Translations under genes and position numbers: made by a program
DNA from: Euglena gracilis
Taxonomy: Eukaryota > Euglenida > Euglenophyceae > Euglenales
Direction of reading: 5' to 3'
DNA length: 64,000 nt
NCBI GenBank assembly: GCA_039621445.1
Contig: CP154956.1
Location: 42,742,437-42,806,436 of the forward strand
Notes under the pieces: model-generated
Databases searched by the model: none
What the model was told of the DNA's origin: nothing
What the model saw: only the letters and a program-made list of their open reading frames with translations
Shown here: one piece after another, positions 18,333-29,565 of the stretch
Position numbering within the stretch: position 1 is the first letter of the stretch
Layout: every line of letters begins with the position of its first letter

Positions 18333-18761
18333 AGTGTACGTCCAAAGCTTTCCCTTTTCCCCTTTTTGGAACTTTCTGTAAAAGCCTTTCGCTTTCGCCT
18401 TGGTGCGCAGCCTACTTATGGTAGGGAAAAGTCTTTGGAGTAACGAAAAGTGGTTTTCCCCTTTTCTTCCCAATTCCCCAAGAGGCAAAGCACAAAGCAA
18501 AGATTCAGAAGTTTTCTTCTGAGATCAAAGTTGATTGTTCTGAGGGTTTTTCCCTCTGACAAATCCAAAGGTGAAACTTGGAGATTGTGAGAGTAAAGAA
18601 TACCACCTGTGGGGGAAGGAGAGAAAAGTGCTGACGTGTCCAGGGGCAGATCCCAGAAGGGTCTGCCACGATCTTACCAGCTGTGGGTTTCCACAGTGGT
18701 GCGACCGTCACAGAACCCACTCTGCAGATATCCTACAGAGCTGGGACGTGCCTGGTACACA
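18333..18761 (-). repeat. 5' LTR of element 1 (429 bp)
   Basis: Same sequence as 1934-2362 as far as can be read. It carries the presumed promoter for the minus-strand transcript, though no clear TATA motif is seen. It is followed outward by the GTTGG duplication at 18762-18766. Confidence 0.93.
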
Positions 18762-18766
18762 GTTGG
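18762..18766. repeat. target-site duplication GTTGG, right copy
   Basis: Matches 1929-1933 and lies directly outside the 5' LTR of element 1. Confidence 0.85.
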
Positions 18767-18912
18767 ACACTGATGTCACAGAGGAGGGGGATTAGGCTTG
18801 GAGGGGGAGGGCAGGCAACACTTGGTCTACACCGCCTCATTACCACGTCTCCGCGAACCACTGCTACCGCCGTCGACGATACCTCCTCTTGCTCGCCTGG
18901 GAGAGTCCACGT

Positions 18913-19460
18913 TCATCTCCGCTTCTCCTGCGGGCTCTGGACGTCGCTCCTGCATCTCCTGGGGACATGTCCTTCAGGGTCTCCTCCTGGAATATTCGGT
19001 ACCGGAAAAAGCACGCCCAAACTGGTCAACGCAATGGACCAGTCGGCTGCATCTGGCCCCCCTGCTGGTCCCAGATCTCGAAGAACCGGGTTCCTTCGTC
19101 GAAGACGTCGAACTTCACTGTCATTTTCTTCAGCACTGGCCACCATGTTGTTGTACGCTACTCTGGTGCAATCAGCACCATTTCCTGCACCTGATCCGCG
19201 TTGATCTTGAGGATGACCTGATTCATCAGCTTCCACGTTGGATTTGTCCATATCTTTTCTCTTGTACATGTCTTCGCAAATGCATTGTCTTCCCTTGTCC
19301 AGAACTTGGGGAATCTTGCATTTTCCCATGATGCAAATGCTTCTTGCACACCTGCTTGCTGAATGTTGAACTAATCCTGGATCAGGTCAATGAATTACCA
19401 GCGCACGGCGTACTCCTCTGAGAATGAATTACCAGCGCACGGCGTACTCCTCTGAGATGT
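18913..19460 (-). pseudogene. Dam-methylase-like retroelement domain, left copy, with nonsense mutation
   Basis: The minus frame from about 19349 reads QEAFASWENARFPKFWTRED, then AFAKT, REKIWTNPTWKLMNQVILKI and VLIAPE, then a stop at about 19156. The matching codon in the right copy is TGG (Trp), here TAG. Beyond the stop the sense continues (TVKFDVFDEGTRFFEIWDQQ) to about 19040. The pattern (NAxxPxFW, aromatic-NP, hydrophobic-AP-x-W) resembles the Dam-like domain in element 1 Pol and in DIRS-type elements. The catalytic NPPY is degraded to NPTW, so enzyme activity is unlikely. The preceding stretch (19680-19429) is acidic/proline-rich, then RGRRIKRQYISEEYAVRW. The inverted-repeat homology ends inside this gene at 19114. 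Confidence 0.5.
19389..19456. repeat. 34-bp tandem duplication
   Basis: AATGAATTACCAGCGCACGG plus 14 more bases occurs twice in tandem (19389-19422 and 19423-19456). The right arm has only one copy (near 39035-39065), so the duplication arose after the arms separated. Confidence 0.8.
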
Positions 19461-19876
19461 ACTGCCTCTTGATTCTTCTTCCTCTTCCACTTGGTCTGGG
19501 TTGCGTCTCTGGCTCGTCCACCTCGTAGAACTCGTCATCTGGTGCTGGTTCTGATTCTGGTTCTTCTGGTTCTGGTGTTTGCCGGCCACACCCCCTGTGC
19601 GCCACCGGTCGCCCCCGCGACCGGCTAGTCCTGGTGTGCCGATGGCCGGGGGGGGGGGGGGGGTCTTCGTGGATAACCACCGACAGCAGGGGGGTGGGTT
19701 TTTACGGGGCGGGGCCTGCGCTTTTTCTGGGGGTTGGTGGGCTCAGGCCAACTCCCATTTTTTCACCCAGGTGTTTCCCCCTACCCCAGCCGTCGCGTAG
19801 GATCGTTTCTTTAATGTTTTCTGAAAATTTGGTGAACAACGAATCATCTGCCATTTGCAATGAAATCTCACTTGCT

Positions 19877-19887
19877 CTCTTTCTCTC

Positions 19888-19926
<39 letters not shown>
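19877..19926. repeat. (CT)n microsatellite, left arm
   Basis: About 45 bp of CT dinucleotides. The right-arm counterpart at 38573-38614 is a shorter, interrupted GA tract. The flanking 19681-20700 holds no credible gene; it is non-coding arm sequence matched at about 37860-38700. Confidence 0.8.
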
Positions 19927-19928
<2 letters not shown>

Positions 19929-20704
19929 GTCTCCTGCACACATTGAAGGCAAAACCAACCCAAAGGCCAACCCACTGAATCTTGAAACTTTGAAAGTGAG
20001 AAACTGAAAGTAGATTGAGTGAACAATTGAAATGAACTGTGAAATGTGAATGTGTGAAAATGTGCAAACCTGGGGCAAGGACGTAAGGCGGTAGGGGGTA
20101 TAGTGGCGGCGTGAAGATGGCGGTGTTGTAGGCTCCTTCACTTGTCTCCTTCAATCACCCAACAATGTAATGTCCACTTCAAAACCACCCACAGTGTAAT
20201 CCACACTTCAGATTCCCACCAAGAGTGTCAATGCCAAATTCAATATAATAGTATCCCTTCTTTGCCAAATAATGGGGAAAACCCCTCAAGTTCTGCAAAA
20301 AAAAACAGATTTTGTAGATGCAAACTGGTTTGACCGATTCCAATTTAAGTCGCGGGTTTCTCTAACTGATTGGCTGTTACCCGTGACTTTGTAAATTGCG
20401 CTTTCTGGCAATTTTTGGCTGCCAGCAACAGCCGGCGGCCGACACCCCCCCCCACCCTTGCGACCTTAGTCAGACACCAAAAACACGCCCCCGCCCCCCC
20501 CATCCTCAACAAAGAGGGCGAACTCCTCCAATCGGCACTCCGTCACCCAAAGCCTATGTCCCACGCATGCTCCCTTGAACCAACCAAACAGGAAACAAAA
20601 TTCAGGGACTATGGCTTTCAAGTGGCTTCAAACCTTTGGGAAAGAGTCGGTTCACCAACCTACCCCCCTCCCCGCTTCTCACGGGTGGTATGAGTGTCCT
20701 CACT

Positions 20705-21850
20705 AGGATCTGCCCCCCCCCCATCCAACGGGTCAGGGGATTTTTGGTAAAACTTCGGTTGGTGCCCCCCGGCCCCTCGGGCCGGGGGATTTTTGGTTAT
20801 AATTCGTCAAGCCCCCCCCCCCCCTTTGCCAGGAGGCATTTTTGTCAAAAAATCAACCCCCCCCCCCCCTTCCTCGGGCCGGAGAGATTTTTGTCAAAAA
20901 ATCAAACGCCCCCCCCCTCCTACGGCCCGGAGGATTTTTGTCAACAAGTCAAGCGCCCATGCCCCCCTCCTGGGGCCGGGGGATTTTTGTCAAAAAATCA
21001 AACGCCCCCCCCCCAACCTCGGGCCGGGAGGATTTTTTTTTCTTCACAAAATCAAACCCCCCCCCCCCTCCCCCTCGGGCCCGGGGTTTTTGTCAAAAAA
21101 ACACCCCCCCCCCTCGGGCCGGGTGATTTTTGTCAAAAAATCAAGCGCCCCCCCCCCTCCTCGGGCTGGGGGATTTTTGTCAAAAAATCAAACGCCCCCC
21201 CCCCCCTCTCCTCCGGCCCGGAGGATTTTTGTCAACAAATCAAGCGTCCACCCCCCCCTCCTGGGGTCGGGGGGATTTCTGTCAGAAATGCAAAACTCCC
21301 CCCCCCCCTCCTCGGGCTGGGGGATTTTTGTCAAAAAATCAAGCGCCCCCACCCCAACCTCGGGCCGGGAGGATTGTTTTCAAAAAATAAAACGCCCCTC
21401 CCCCTCCTCGGGCCAGGGGATTTTTGTCAACAAATCAACCCCCCCTCGGGCCGGGTGATTTTTGTCAAAAAATCAAGCGCCCCCCCCCCTCCCCCCCCTC
21501 CTCGGGCCGGAGATATTTTTGTCAAAAAATCAAACGCCCCCCCCCTCCTCCGGCCCGGAGGGGTTTTGTTATCAAATCAAGCGCCCCCCTCCTGGGGCCG
21601 GGGGGATTGCTGTGAGAAATCTGCAACGCCCGCCCCCCTCCCGGGGCCGGGGGATTTTTTGCAAAAAAACCAACCCCCCCCCCCCATCCTCGTGCCGGGA
21701 GGTTTTTTTTCAAAAAATAAAACGCCCCCCCCCCTCCTCCTCGGGCCGGAGGATTTTTGTCTACAAATCCAACCCCCCCTCGGGCCGGGTGATTTTTTTC
21801 AAAAAATCAAGCGCCCCCCCCCTCCTCGTCGGGCTGGGGGATTTTTGTTA
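20705..21850. repeat. C-run minisatellite, left arm (about 19-20 units)
   Basis: The unit is about 58-62 bp: GATTTTTGTCAAAAAATCAA, then (A/G)CGC, a run of 8-14 C, CCTC and CGGGCCGG(A/G). Unit variants alternate (TCAACAAATCAA or TCAGAAATGCAA in place of TCAAAAAATCAA). The minus strand carries one long G-run per unit, suitable for G-quadruplexes. Long frames across it are translations of the repeat, not genes. The right arm (37140-37850) has about 12 units. Confidence 0.9.
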
Positions 21851-22128
21851 AACCGAAGTCATATTGTGACCAAGGACTGCCAACCACAATGTAATCCATC
21901 ATCTCAAAGAATCAATCTGAAAAAAAAATCATTCTCCACAAACCCTAACAACACCGCCATGTGTGTATGCGAGGGAGACGTGACGGCATCGCGGGGTAGT
22001 GTAGAGGGAGGGAAGGGAAGAGGGACAGCGGACGGCAAATATAGCAAATGGGCAGCGAATATACTGTGGTGCCCCTTCGCACTTCCGGCCCCCTTGCGGG
22101 GCCTTTTCTACTTTCGGCAATACTTTAC

Positions 22129-22280
22129 AAGTTCTCCACTGAATCTTTGAATGAAATTTGCAGCCGGTTGCCAGGTTTCCACCCCGTCCTCATAACCGAC
22201 ACACTTTGTTAAAAACTCCCACTTTCCATCCTTTCCTTTCCGATGCCTTAGAATTTTCTCCACCTCCCACTCATCAGGTA
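22129..22280 (-). pseudogene. chromodomain, left-arm retroelement
   Basis: The minus frame reads EWEVEKILRHRKGKDGKWEF, then a C-terminal GYEDG-ETWQPA stretch, ending TAA near 22129. This is the classic aromatic-cage chromodomain layout at the integrase C-terminus of chromoviruses. It is detached from the integrase by frame breaks. The right-arm copy is at 36480-36631. Confidence 0.7.
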
Positions 22281-22548
22281 ATGCTTCTTCTTCTCTCTCG
22301 GTCCGTTTATAATAAAAAGAGGCACCCCTTTCCCTTCAACTTGGGGTTCCCGATACTCCTTCCAAATACTCCTATGAGCTTTTGTCTCCACCCCAGGTTT
22401 CATCTCAATTACATAACTCCGTTCTTCTTCTCTACCCTTCACGACCCCAGGTCCCACCCACTTAGAGTCAAGCCCAAACCGTCGTCCCCACCTTTAGGGG
22501 TTCCATTTCGTTCCTCCCCTTATTTCTCCTTGTCACCTCGTCCTCATG

Positions 22549-23555
22549 CTATTTGTTGAGTATCCTAGCCACCCTCCAATCAATGTCTTGCATCCTTCGG
22601 AGAAACTCCACCGAATCCTCACATTCTTTGGGTGGTTGGTAGGGTATCCCTGCCCATGGTCTTTCCCTTCCATGCAAAATTTCATATGGGCTGAACCCGC
22701 TTTCCCCCTTTACGTCGTGAATTCGGTCCAAAGCTTGGGTAAAGCTTCAACCCAATTAATTTTTTCCTCCACGTACAATTTTTCAACACCTCCATTACCT
22801 GTTGTCCGGCTCTCTCAACCCCCGTTTGCTTGGTGGTGATATGCTTGGGAATATGCCTGCCTAATCCCCAAAAGTGCACAAATGTTTTTCCACCAAGTGA
22901 TTGTGAAATGGCTCCCTTGGTCACTTGAGATGACCGAGGGAACCCCAAAAGGCCTCCTCTGATTTTTCACCATTTCCTTAGCCCACTTGGCACCGGTTAA
23001 TCCCTTGTCATTGCATGCAACCCACACAATTAAACCCGGATGCTTATCCACACAAAGGGCTAGGGTGTCACACTCCTCCCCGTAGTGTAAAACCCTCTGC
23101 ATTCGAAACAAATCGGTGGCAACACTTGTCATTAGTGCAGGGTGTATGGGTGTGGACGCGATCTGTCCTTTCAAACTCTCCCCCCTAACACTCGCTTGGC
23201 ACGTGGAACAATTTTTGCTGCAGTTTTGGTTGAGTTTTTTTGCAGCATTTTCATCAGCCCAAACAAAACGGACTGCAATACGTTTCCAAACGTTTTTAGG
23301 GCAACCGTGCCCCAAAAACTCGTGAATTTCTTGAATCACCAAGTGTTGAAAACTTTCAGGCACACAGAACTTTTCTTCAAAAAACCATTGGCCATTTAGC
23401 ACTTTGAAGCCCTTTGGCCAAATTGAAGCGCCTTTGGTAGCTACCCAGTTTTCTTTCCACGTGGGGCATTGGGAATATGCTTCCCCCCAATCACGATGCC
23501 ATACGGGCTTAATATTATTAGGGTTCGTACTTGGCGGGGCGTCCCCCACTTCCAT
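22549..23555 (-). pseudogene. integrase, left-arm retroelement
   Basis: The frame 23555-22815 carries an H-H/C-C zinc motif (HEFLGHG ... CSTCQ) and two D residues of the D-D-E core (VATDLFRM near 23110, SSDQGSHFT near 22915). The third, GGVERAGQQ near 22810, follows a frame break after YHHQANGG. The last piece (22731-22549) is the downstream host-factor/GPY-type region (YEILHGRERPWAGIPYQP). Relative to the right arm this copy is cleaner in the core. No single uninterrupted frame remains, so it is inactive. Confidence 0.75.
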
Positions 23556-23717
23556 ACGAGTGTCCCCCCTCGAACTTTCAGCCGTCTCCAGGACAGGGGT
23601 CGTCTGCTCCCCACTTTCTCATCCCAAAATGAACTCGTTTCTTTTCTTTCCTGGGCCCTTGTGAGTGGTTTTCAACACTGGGGTGTCTTTTCCTCATGGG
23701 TCTACCCCACCATCGAT

Positions 23718-24640
23718 TCACCTCCTTGTGCACTCTCCTTTTTCCTCCTCAGGTGTTACGTTTTTGCCACTACGGGTTGTCACCACCCGTATCCAGGCAT
23801 TACGTAAATTGGGCTGGTTTTTGATTCTTATCTCCGAACACTGTTTTTCCTCCTCTTTTTCCTCCCGGATAAAGTTTCCCATTTCATCCTTGGCTTCGGC
23901 CGACCCATGCTTACTTATATCCCTTAGGGCCTGTGAAGCTGGGTATGCCCACCGACTAAGGATATCGGCTATGGTATTTTCTTTACCCAGGATATATCCC
24001 ACCGTCAAATCATATTTGGAGAAAATTTGATGCCATCTCGCCTCCTCCCAATCTGAGCACTGGGGTGTCTTGGACCTCCCTTGTCCAAGGCTCCAAACTT
24101 TGGTGGTCGGTTAAAATAAAAACGGGTTGCAATCCAATCCAACTCTCCTATTTTTGTAGTGCCAAAATTATGGTGTACCTCTCCAACTCTTTGGGGGTCC
24201 ATTTTCTTTGCCCCTCGGTCAATTTTCGACACATAAAAGCCACTGGCACAGTTTTTTTCTCAATCACATCCTGGCTGTGGGTCTTCCTCCCCCCTCCTTC
24301 ATTTGCTCTAACGTTGTCCCCACGGCGTACCCACTGGCATCAACCCTTACCACAAAGGGTTTATCTGGTTTCTACCCGTTGCAACATTAGACCCGAACAA
24401 AGCCTTTTTTTCAGCTCCTCAAAAGCTTTTAAATCCTCCTCATCAAATTCCGCAGGTTTTCGACTTCCTTTCTTTCCCACCTCCCTGGGGACTTTTAATT
24501 TGTCTTGCAACCGGGCTGCTACTTCCGCATACATGTGAATGTGTGCATTGTAATAATTTGAGAATCCCAAAAAGGCTCTCAAAGCCGTGATTGTTTTTGC
24601 CACCTCCCACTTTTCGATCGCTCGTAACTTACCCGGTGCA
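23718..24640 (-). pseudogene. RNase H region, left-arm retroelement
   Basis: Pieces in different frames read AKTITALRAFLGFSNYYNAH (end of RT and tether, 24603-24361), a KPFVVRVDASGYAVGTTLEQ-like RNase H start near 24340, RKWTPRE.LERYTIILALQK near 24180, and LTVGYILGKENTIADILSRW near 24000 (RNase H end). Several frameshifts are present. Order and orientation match the right arm at 34100-35041. Confidence 0.65.
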
Positions 24641-24717
24641 GGCCTCCTAGTCCTGTTTCCTAAAATCTGTCCACAAATTCAACCTTCTGTACAAAAAAAA
24701 GTTTGGCTTTGAATTCA

Positions 24718-25642
24718 TCAGCCACCAAAAGTTCCGTTTTTGAGCACTTCCAACACCCTCTTCAAATCTTTTTCGCCCCCACTAGATCCTCCCCTTCTCC
24801 GACCGTTGTCCGCACCAGTGTGTCGTCTATGTACCCTGTGACGATATCCCTTACTGGTGTAAAACGGTAATTGATCATTTGCTGAAATTGCTGGGGGCAT
24901 TTGTCAAACGAATTACATTCACCCTCCACTGAAAAATCCCTTTGGGGGTGAAAAAAAAAAACGTTATGGGTCGACTTTCTGGGTGTAGGGGTTGTTGGTG
25001 AAAAGCTTGCTTCAAATCGATGATCAAAAACGTTTGTTTTTCACCATGTTTGACCAATGGCCTTCAATTTTGGGTAGATGGTAGGTAGTTACATCGCCTT
25101 GTTTGAATGTTTTGCTCCCTGAGGTCCACCACCCACCTCCAAGGAAATTCGTTGGATTTTTTTGGAACTGTAAAAGTCTGGGAAAGCAGTTCAGAATTTT
25201 TGGCTGTGGCTGGCTAAATGCATTTTTTGTCAAGCCAGTCTTGTGTTTTTTTTTCAAGTGCCTCTTTCCTCTCACCGCGCACGAAAAAAGGCTTCTGTCC
25301 CCCTCTGTCTTCTGGAACCCCCGCAGCGATGATCTGAAAATATCCGGGGGGGTACCTCCAATATCTCCACTCCAAAATATTTGCACGGTGGGTTGGGTGA
25401 AATCTGGGGTTTATGTCCACTGGCACAACCTTAAACACCTGCTCTCTTAGGCAAACCCCAACTGAACCCTTACCGCAAAAAAGGGCTAAAGCTGATTTGT
25501 TTACGGCACGCTGTGCACGATCTCTTACGAGATCTGTTTTTTTACAGTTTTGCACGTCACGCACGCACGCACCCGACACATTGGACACACCTGGCACAGA
25601 AATCTCCTGAGATGGCAGATTTTTCATCGTGTTGTAACTCAC
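24718..25642 (-). pseudogene. reverse transcriptase, left-arm retroelement
   Basis: From 25642 the frame reads a Cys-rich linker and a region ending ALEKKTQDWLDKKCI. It then breaks into RT with WRWVVDLREQN (about 25140), FLIIDLKQAFHQQPLHPESR (about 25000) and a YIDDTLV-type catalytic motif near 24830 that is only partly in frame. Frameshifts occur at poly-A and poly-T runs. RT copies RNA into DNA in the particle; this copy cannot be functional. Confidence 0.7.
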
Positions 25643-26343
25643 ACGAGAGTTTCCTTGCCACCTGGGATTTGAGTATGTTTTTGTGCGGGGCTGGGTATGC
25701 GAGCGCGGTGCGGCTCCCTCCCCTAACGGTCCACCCCGGCTGTCCTAGCAACGGTTTCATTTCCCCCTGCCTTTGCTTTTGCCTTTTCCACCATCCTCGC
25801 CGTTTACCCTAGACCGGTCATTTCCATTGTTTCCTTTCCCCCCAGAATTGTTTACTTTGCCCTTTACTTTGCCTTTGCCTTTGCCACCACCAGACTGTGA
25901 AACAAAATTCTGTTGATTTGAGTGCCACCACTATTTTCCCTGAAAATTAGCATTGTCATTCGAATTCCAACCAGAATCGTTTCTCCACCCCCCCCCCCTT
26001 TGCCAAATTGAGATTGTTGGGGGGGGGGCAATGACTGAGATCGAATCACTGCCATTGGATTCTGCACTGGGGGGTTCACGTTTGCATTAGTCACTGGAGC
26101 TGCCATCTGTGAATCTGATCTTCCAACGGACGGTTTTGCCACCGTTTCACCCCCCTTTGCTGACCGTGCTGGGGAGGGCGTCCTGAACCCCTTGGCCCGA
26201 TTTGCCTTTGCAGACTTGGCCCTCCGGTTTTCGAACCCAATTGGCTCTCTGGAACTGTGTAGCATGTCTTGATTATCCCTGGACGACAATTTTTGCTCAA
26301 CAAAACTGATCTTCAGCTCCCATTTTTGGCTGTTCCTGCACAA
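25560..26343 (-). pseudogene. Gag C-terminus (basic, Gly-Lys-rich) and protease-linker region, left-arm retroelement
   Basis: The frame 26343-25864 is basic and Ser/Pro-rich and runs into a (Gly-Lys)n tail that replaces a zinc-knuckle nucleocapsid; no CCHC motif is visible. The next frame, 25760-25557, reads MKPLLGQPGWTVRGGSRTAL and ends in a CARCVQCVGC cluster. A protease would be expected here, but no D-T/S-G motif was recognised. The same layout lies at 32370-33200 in the right arm. Confidence 0.5.
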
Positions 26344-26478
26344 TTTTGATCATTTTATCTGTTCCTGTGATTGGTTTCCCACTGACCTCTTTCAGTTTGT
26401 CGCAAATCGCAGTGTTGGGCAAAAAGACTTCGAAGAACAGCAGTGAAACTTTCGACACGTTGCAGGGAGTTTACCCAG

Positions 26479-26913
26479 TTACACGTTCCACGCACAAATA
26501 ATGTTTTCTTGGGTTGCTGGCACTCCAGGGTACATTTTGACTTTCGGTCCACACGTTGACTTTCTTTCCTCCTCATCGGCGAGCCAATGCAAAATGAAAT
26601 TTGGCAATACGCCCTTGCCCAGTCTTTCTGCCTCCCCCCCAGTGGCGCTTTTCACCTGTCTCCAGGCCATTTTGAGTTTTATGACAAAGTCTCGCCATTC
26701 CCGTAGGGTTTTTTTCCCTTGGTTCACGAGGTTGACGTCATACCATTTTGTTCTGGCACAGTCGGACTGAGTTTCAGCATATTTCCCGTCAATCCTGTCA
26801 AATTTCTCCTCGAAATATGTTTTTCCGCTCAATTCCATTCGGAATTGCAGTTCGTTTTTGTTTGTGTCGTCCAGCGTCATTGCAAAAAGCCCAAGTTTGA
26901 GTGGATCAGACAC
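26479..26913 (-). CDS. Gag capsid-like fragment, left-arm retroelement (144 aa open)
   Basis: An intact frame reads MSDPLKLGLFAMTLDDTNKN ... TLREWRDFVIKLKMAWRQVK, with the helical, Trp-containing pattern of retrotransposon gag cores. The right-arm copy has a stop at the codon after LREW (TGA for CGA here). The frame ends at a stop near 26479. It is a surviving fragment of a dead element rather than an independent gene. Confidence 0.6.
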   Translation of the reverse strand: MSDPLKLGLFAMTLDDTNKNELQFRMELSGKTYFEEKFDRIDGKYAETQSDCARTKWYDVNLVNQGKKTLREWRDFVIKLKMAWRQVKSATGGEAERLGKGVLPNFILHWLADEEERKSTCGPKVKMYPGVPATQENIICAWNV

Positions 26914-27176
26914 ATTTCAATTTTGCAAAGTAACCAACGTCATGAAATCTTGCTCCCAATCACGCACAAAGGACGACCAGTCTTTTGGCTGTCCAGAAAA
27001 ATTTGGAGCTACCAGGATTTTCATCAATTGATACGTTGCCACTGCATTTGATTAAACCAGCCCTGTACCTGCAGGCACTGCCCCCACAGGTCGTGCACAA
27101 ACCTGCCTTGAATGTGTCGCATGTGACACTGGTTCAGCGTATTCATAGCCTTCAGTTTCAACCGGATATTTCTCGA

Positions 27177-28960
27177 TCACATGTAAATCGTTGTAACCCA
27201 AAATATCAAAGTCCTCGATGTCTGGATTTCTGCTGATTTTTCTCTCGTTTCCTTTGTCAGATCCACTGTCGCAGATTTGGCAGATTCAGCTTGCTTATTT
27301 TTCATCACCAAAATCTCAGCCTGAAATAAATCCAGCTTTTGCTGTAGTTTTTTTCCACTCCTGTTGTTCTTTAAAAAGTTCACTGGACTGCTGTTGCAGT
27401 AAAACTCCAACCTGTTGTTTCATCGAATTTTCCATTTTCTGCCGAGACTTTTTCAAACTGTCCCTCCCTCTCACTCAGCCTCAACCTTTCCTGCAACCTT
27501 TTACTGATAATGACCTCCAAATTCTTTCTCGGTTGCTGCTCCAACTCCCTTTGCACCTCCAACCGAATTGTTTCCTCACTCTTGTTAAGCAGGTCACAGA
27601 CTTTCTCAATGGGAAAATCTTTCCGACCCAGAAAAATCTCCAACCTCCCCAAACAATCATTCGGAGCTTTGCTCTCTCGCTCCCGGGACAGTGAAAATTC
27701 CTTCAATTTCTCAGCCTGTTCCTTAAAATTGGCACAATCAGTCTCCCCGGAACATTTGCATTGCTGAAAAATGATCCCAAAGCGTCCCACCAGTCCAGAG
27801 CTTACCTCACGGGACTGCAGATTTTACCTGATTAACAGCAATTTGCTGCTGTTTTTCCTTCTCCCCCACTTGTTGCACCACCACGTACATCTCCCCCACA
27901 AATTTTTCCAAAATCGAAAGCTTCTGAAAAAAACCCGTCTCATTTTTTCTCAACCCCTCAACCTGGGTCTCAAAAAACGTGATTACACCATCCTCCATTT
28001 TCTTCACTTTTTCAGTAAACTGCCATTCCATTTCCACACTCAACAAATGCGTTTGGCATTGGGCCAGATTTTGCACCATTTCACCATTTTGCTGAAACTG
28101 CAAAAGCAAGTCGTTTATGGTTGCACTCAGTTCAGCCTGAATTTCACGTTTCACCATGGCAATGTGATCAGCCATTCGCTGATCATGCATGCCCAACGCC
28201 TCATTGACCAGATTCAATGTCTGCCCCTGTGACGTGGCCAACGCCAGATTTATCCTGTTTTCTGCCTCACCCACCAGGTTTTCAGCCGTTTTCTCAGAGT
28301 TTTTTCCTTCCTGAACCAAACGTCTGCCATGTAAACATTCAACTTTGCAACTGACTTCTTCACCCCAATTGTTCCAATCATCCTCGGATTGGCCATAACC
28401 GGATTCCACGTCCACATGATACTGAGTTTCAGGGGTTTCTGACCCAGTTTCTGCAGAAAAACTGGTATTTGGCTGTGTTTTTGTGGCTGGGTCCGTACAA
28501 AAACTTGCCTTATTGGCCGAAAAACCTCGGCTGGGCTTGTATTTGAAGACACTGTTGACATTGGCTGAAAAACCTGCCCACACATCTTCGCTGGCCCCAT
28601 GATTGCTGGGACAGATGACTCAGCTGGAAAATGCATGGCTGGCTGAAAATCCTTTAAAGTCATCTGGGCTGGCCCCATGATGCTGCGACAGATTATCCAG
28701 CCGAAAATTTCTGGGCTGGCTGAGAAACCTGTCCAGGCATCTGGGCTGGGACAGATATCTCAAGCGAAAACGGCTGGGCTGGATGAAACGCCTGCAGCTG
28801 AGCTGCAGCTGGCTGTGCTGACAGCGATTCTGAACTCTGTGTTGACAGCAATGGTTCTGGCTGGCCTGTTAAACGCAACACTTTTTGTTCTGGCCCTGGG
28901 CTGCTGTCTCGTGACGACATAGAACTTTCCTGAAAACCTGAAAATTTAATGGCCACATGC
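27177..28960 (-). pseudogene. Gag N-terminal region (PAQ-like repeats then coiled coil), left-arm retroelement
   Basis: Nearest the centre is a proline/glutamine-rich part (28960-28560, [27 protein letters not shown]). Frames 28583-27807, 27790-27380 and 27410-27177 then make a long Gln/Glu/Leu coiled coil (HIAMVKREIQAELSATINDL ... LQKKLDLFQAEI). Frameshifts split it into three; the right arm keeps most of it as one frame (30479-31576). The design parallels element 1 Gag (coiled-coil extension before the capsid). Confidence 0.65.
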
Positions 28961-29023
28961 CACCAGCTTTCATACTTCTCATAACCAATTCCTTTTTTTC
29001 CTCCTCTGTTTCGCTTTAGCACT

Positions 29024-29039
29024 ATATATATACATATAT

Positions 29040-29072
<33 letters not shown>

Positions 29073-29512
29073 AATATTTATATATATACATATATATGCA
29101 TATATATACATATATATATATACATATATATATATGTGTGTATGTATATATATGTATATATGTATATCTATGTATATATGTGTATATATGTATATATGTA
29201 CATACATGTATATATGTATATATATGTATATATGTATATATATACATATACATAAATATATATACATATATATACATAAGTATATACATATATATACATA
29301 TATACATATGTATATATGTGTATATGTATATTTGTATATATACACATATATGAACATATATGTATATATATGTATATATATGTATATTTATATTTATATA
29401 CATGTGTATATATGTATATATATATGTATATGTATGTATATATATGTATATATATGTATATATACGTGTATACGTATATACATATATACCTATATATGTA
29501 TATATATGTATA

Positions 29513-29565
<53 letters not shown>

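Larger units (their letters stand above)
1934..18761 (-). mobile_element. element 1: complete 16.8-kb Ty3/gypsy-type LTR retrotransposon with chromodomain integrase and a third ORF
   Basis: Two 429-bp LTRs look identical by eye and are flanked by GTTGG duplications. A primer site (TGGTAGCAGA) and a polypurine tract (GGGAGGGGGA) sit exactly where expected for a minus-strand element. Gene order is Gag, UAG stop, protease, Dam-like domain, RT, RNase H, integrase, chromodomain, which is the Ty3/gypsy (chromovirus-like) order. A further 5.4-kb ORF then occupies the position where env lies in errantiviruses. At 16.8 kb it is far longer than the 5-8 kb usual for the group. The near-zero LTR divergence implies recent insertion. 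One frame break in RNase H is the only clear lesion, apart from the Gag-Pol stop, which may be functional. Confidence 0.93.
19114..28986. repeat. left arm of a giant inverted repeat (9.9 kb)
   Basis: Reverse-complementary to 29699-39340 over its whole length, with indels. Identity is about 95-98% in blocks I compared by eye (integrase near 22900/35860; coiled coil near 27900/30850). The outer edge lies in the Dam-like remnant: after ...GATGACAGTGAAG the arms diverge. The inner edge is ATAACC at 28981-28986. The arm contains a full chromodomain retroelement reading leftward, a C-run minisatellite and a (CT)n tract. Confidence 0.9.

Noticed and set aside
20636-22150. 504-codon proline-rich open frame
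   Set aside because: Translation of the 60-bp C-run minisatellite; three overlapping frames are equally open because the unit lacks stops.
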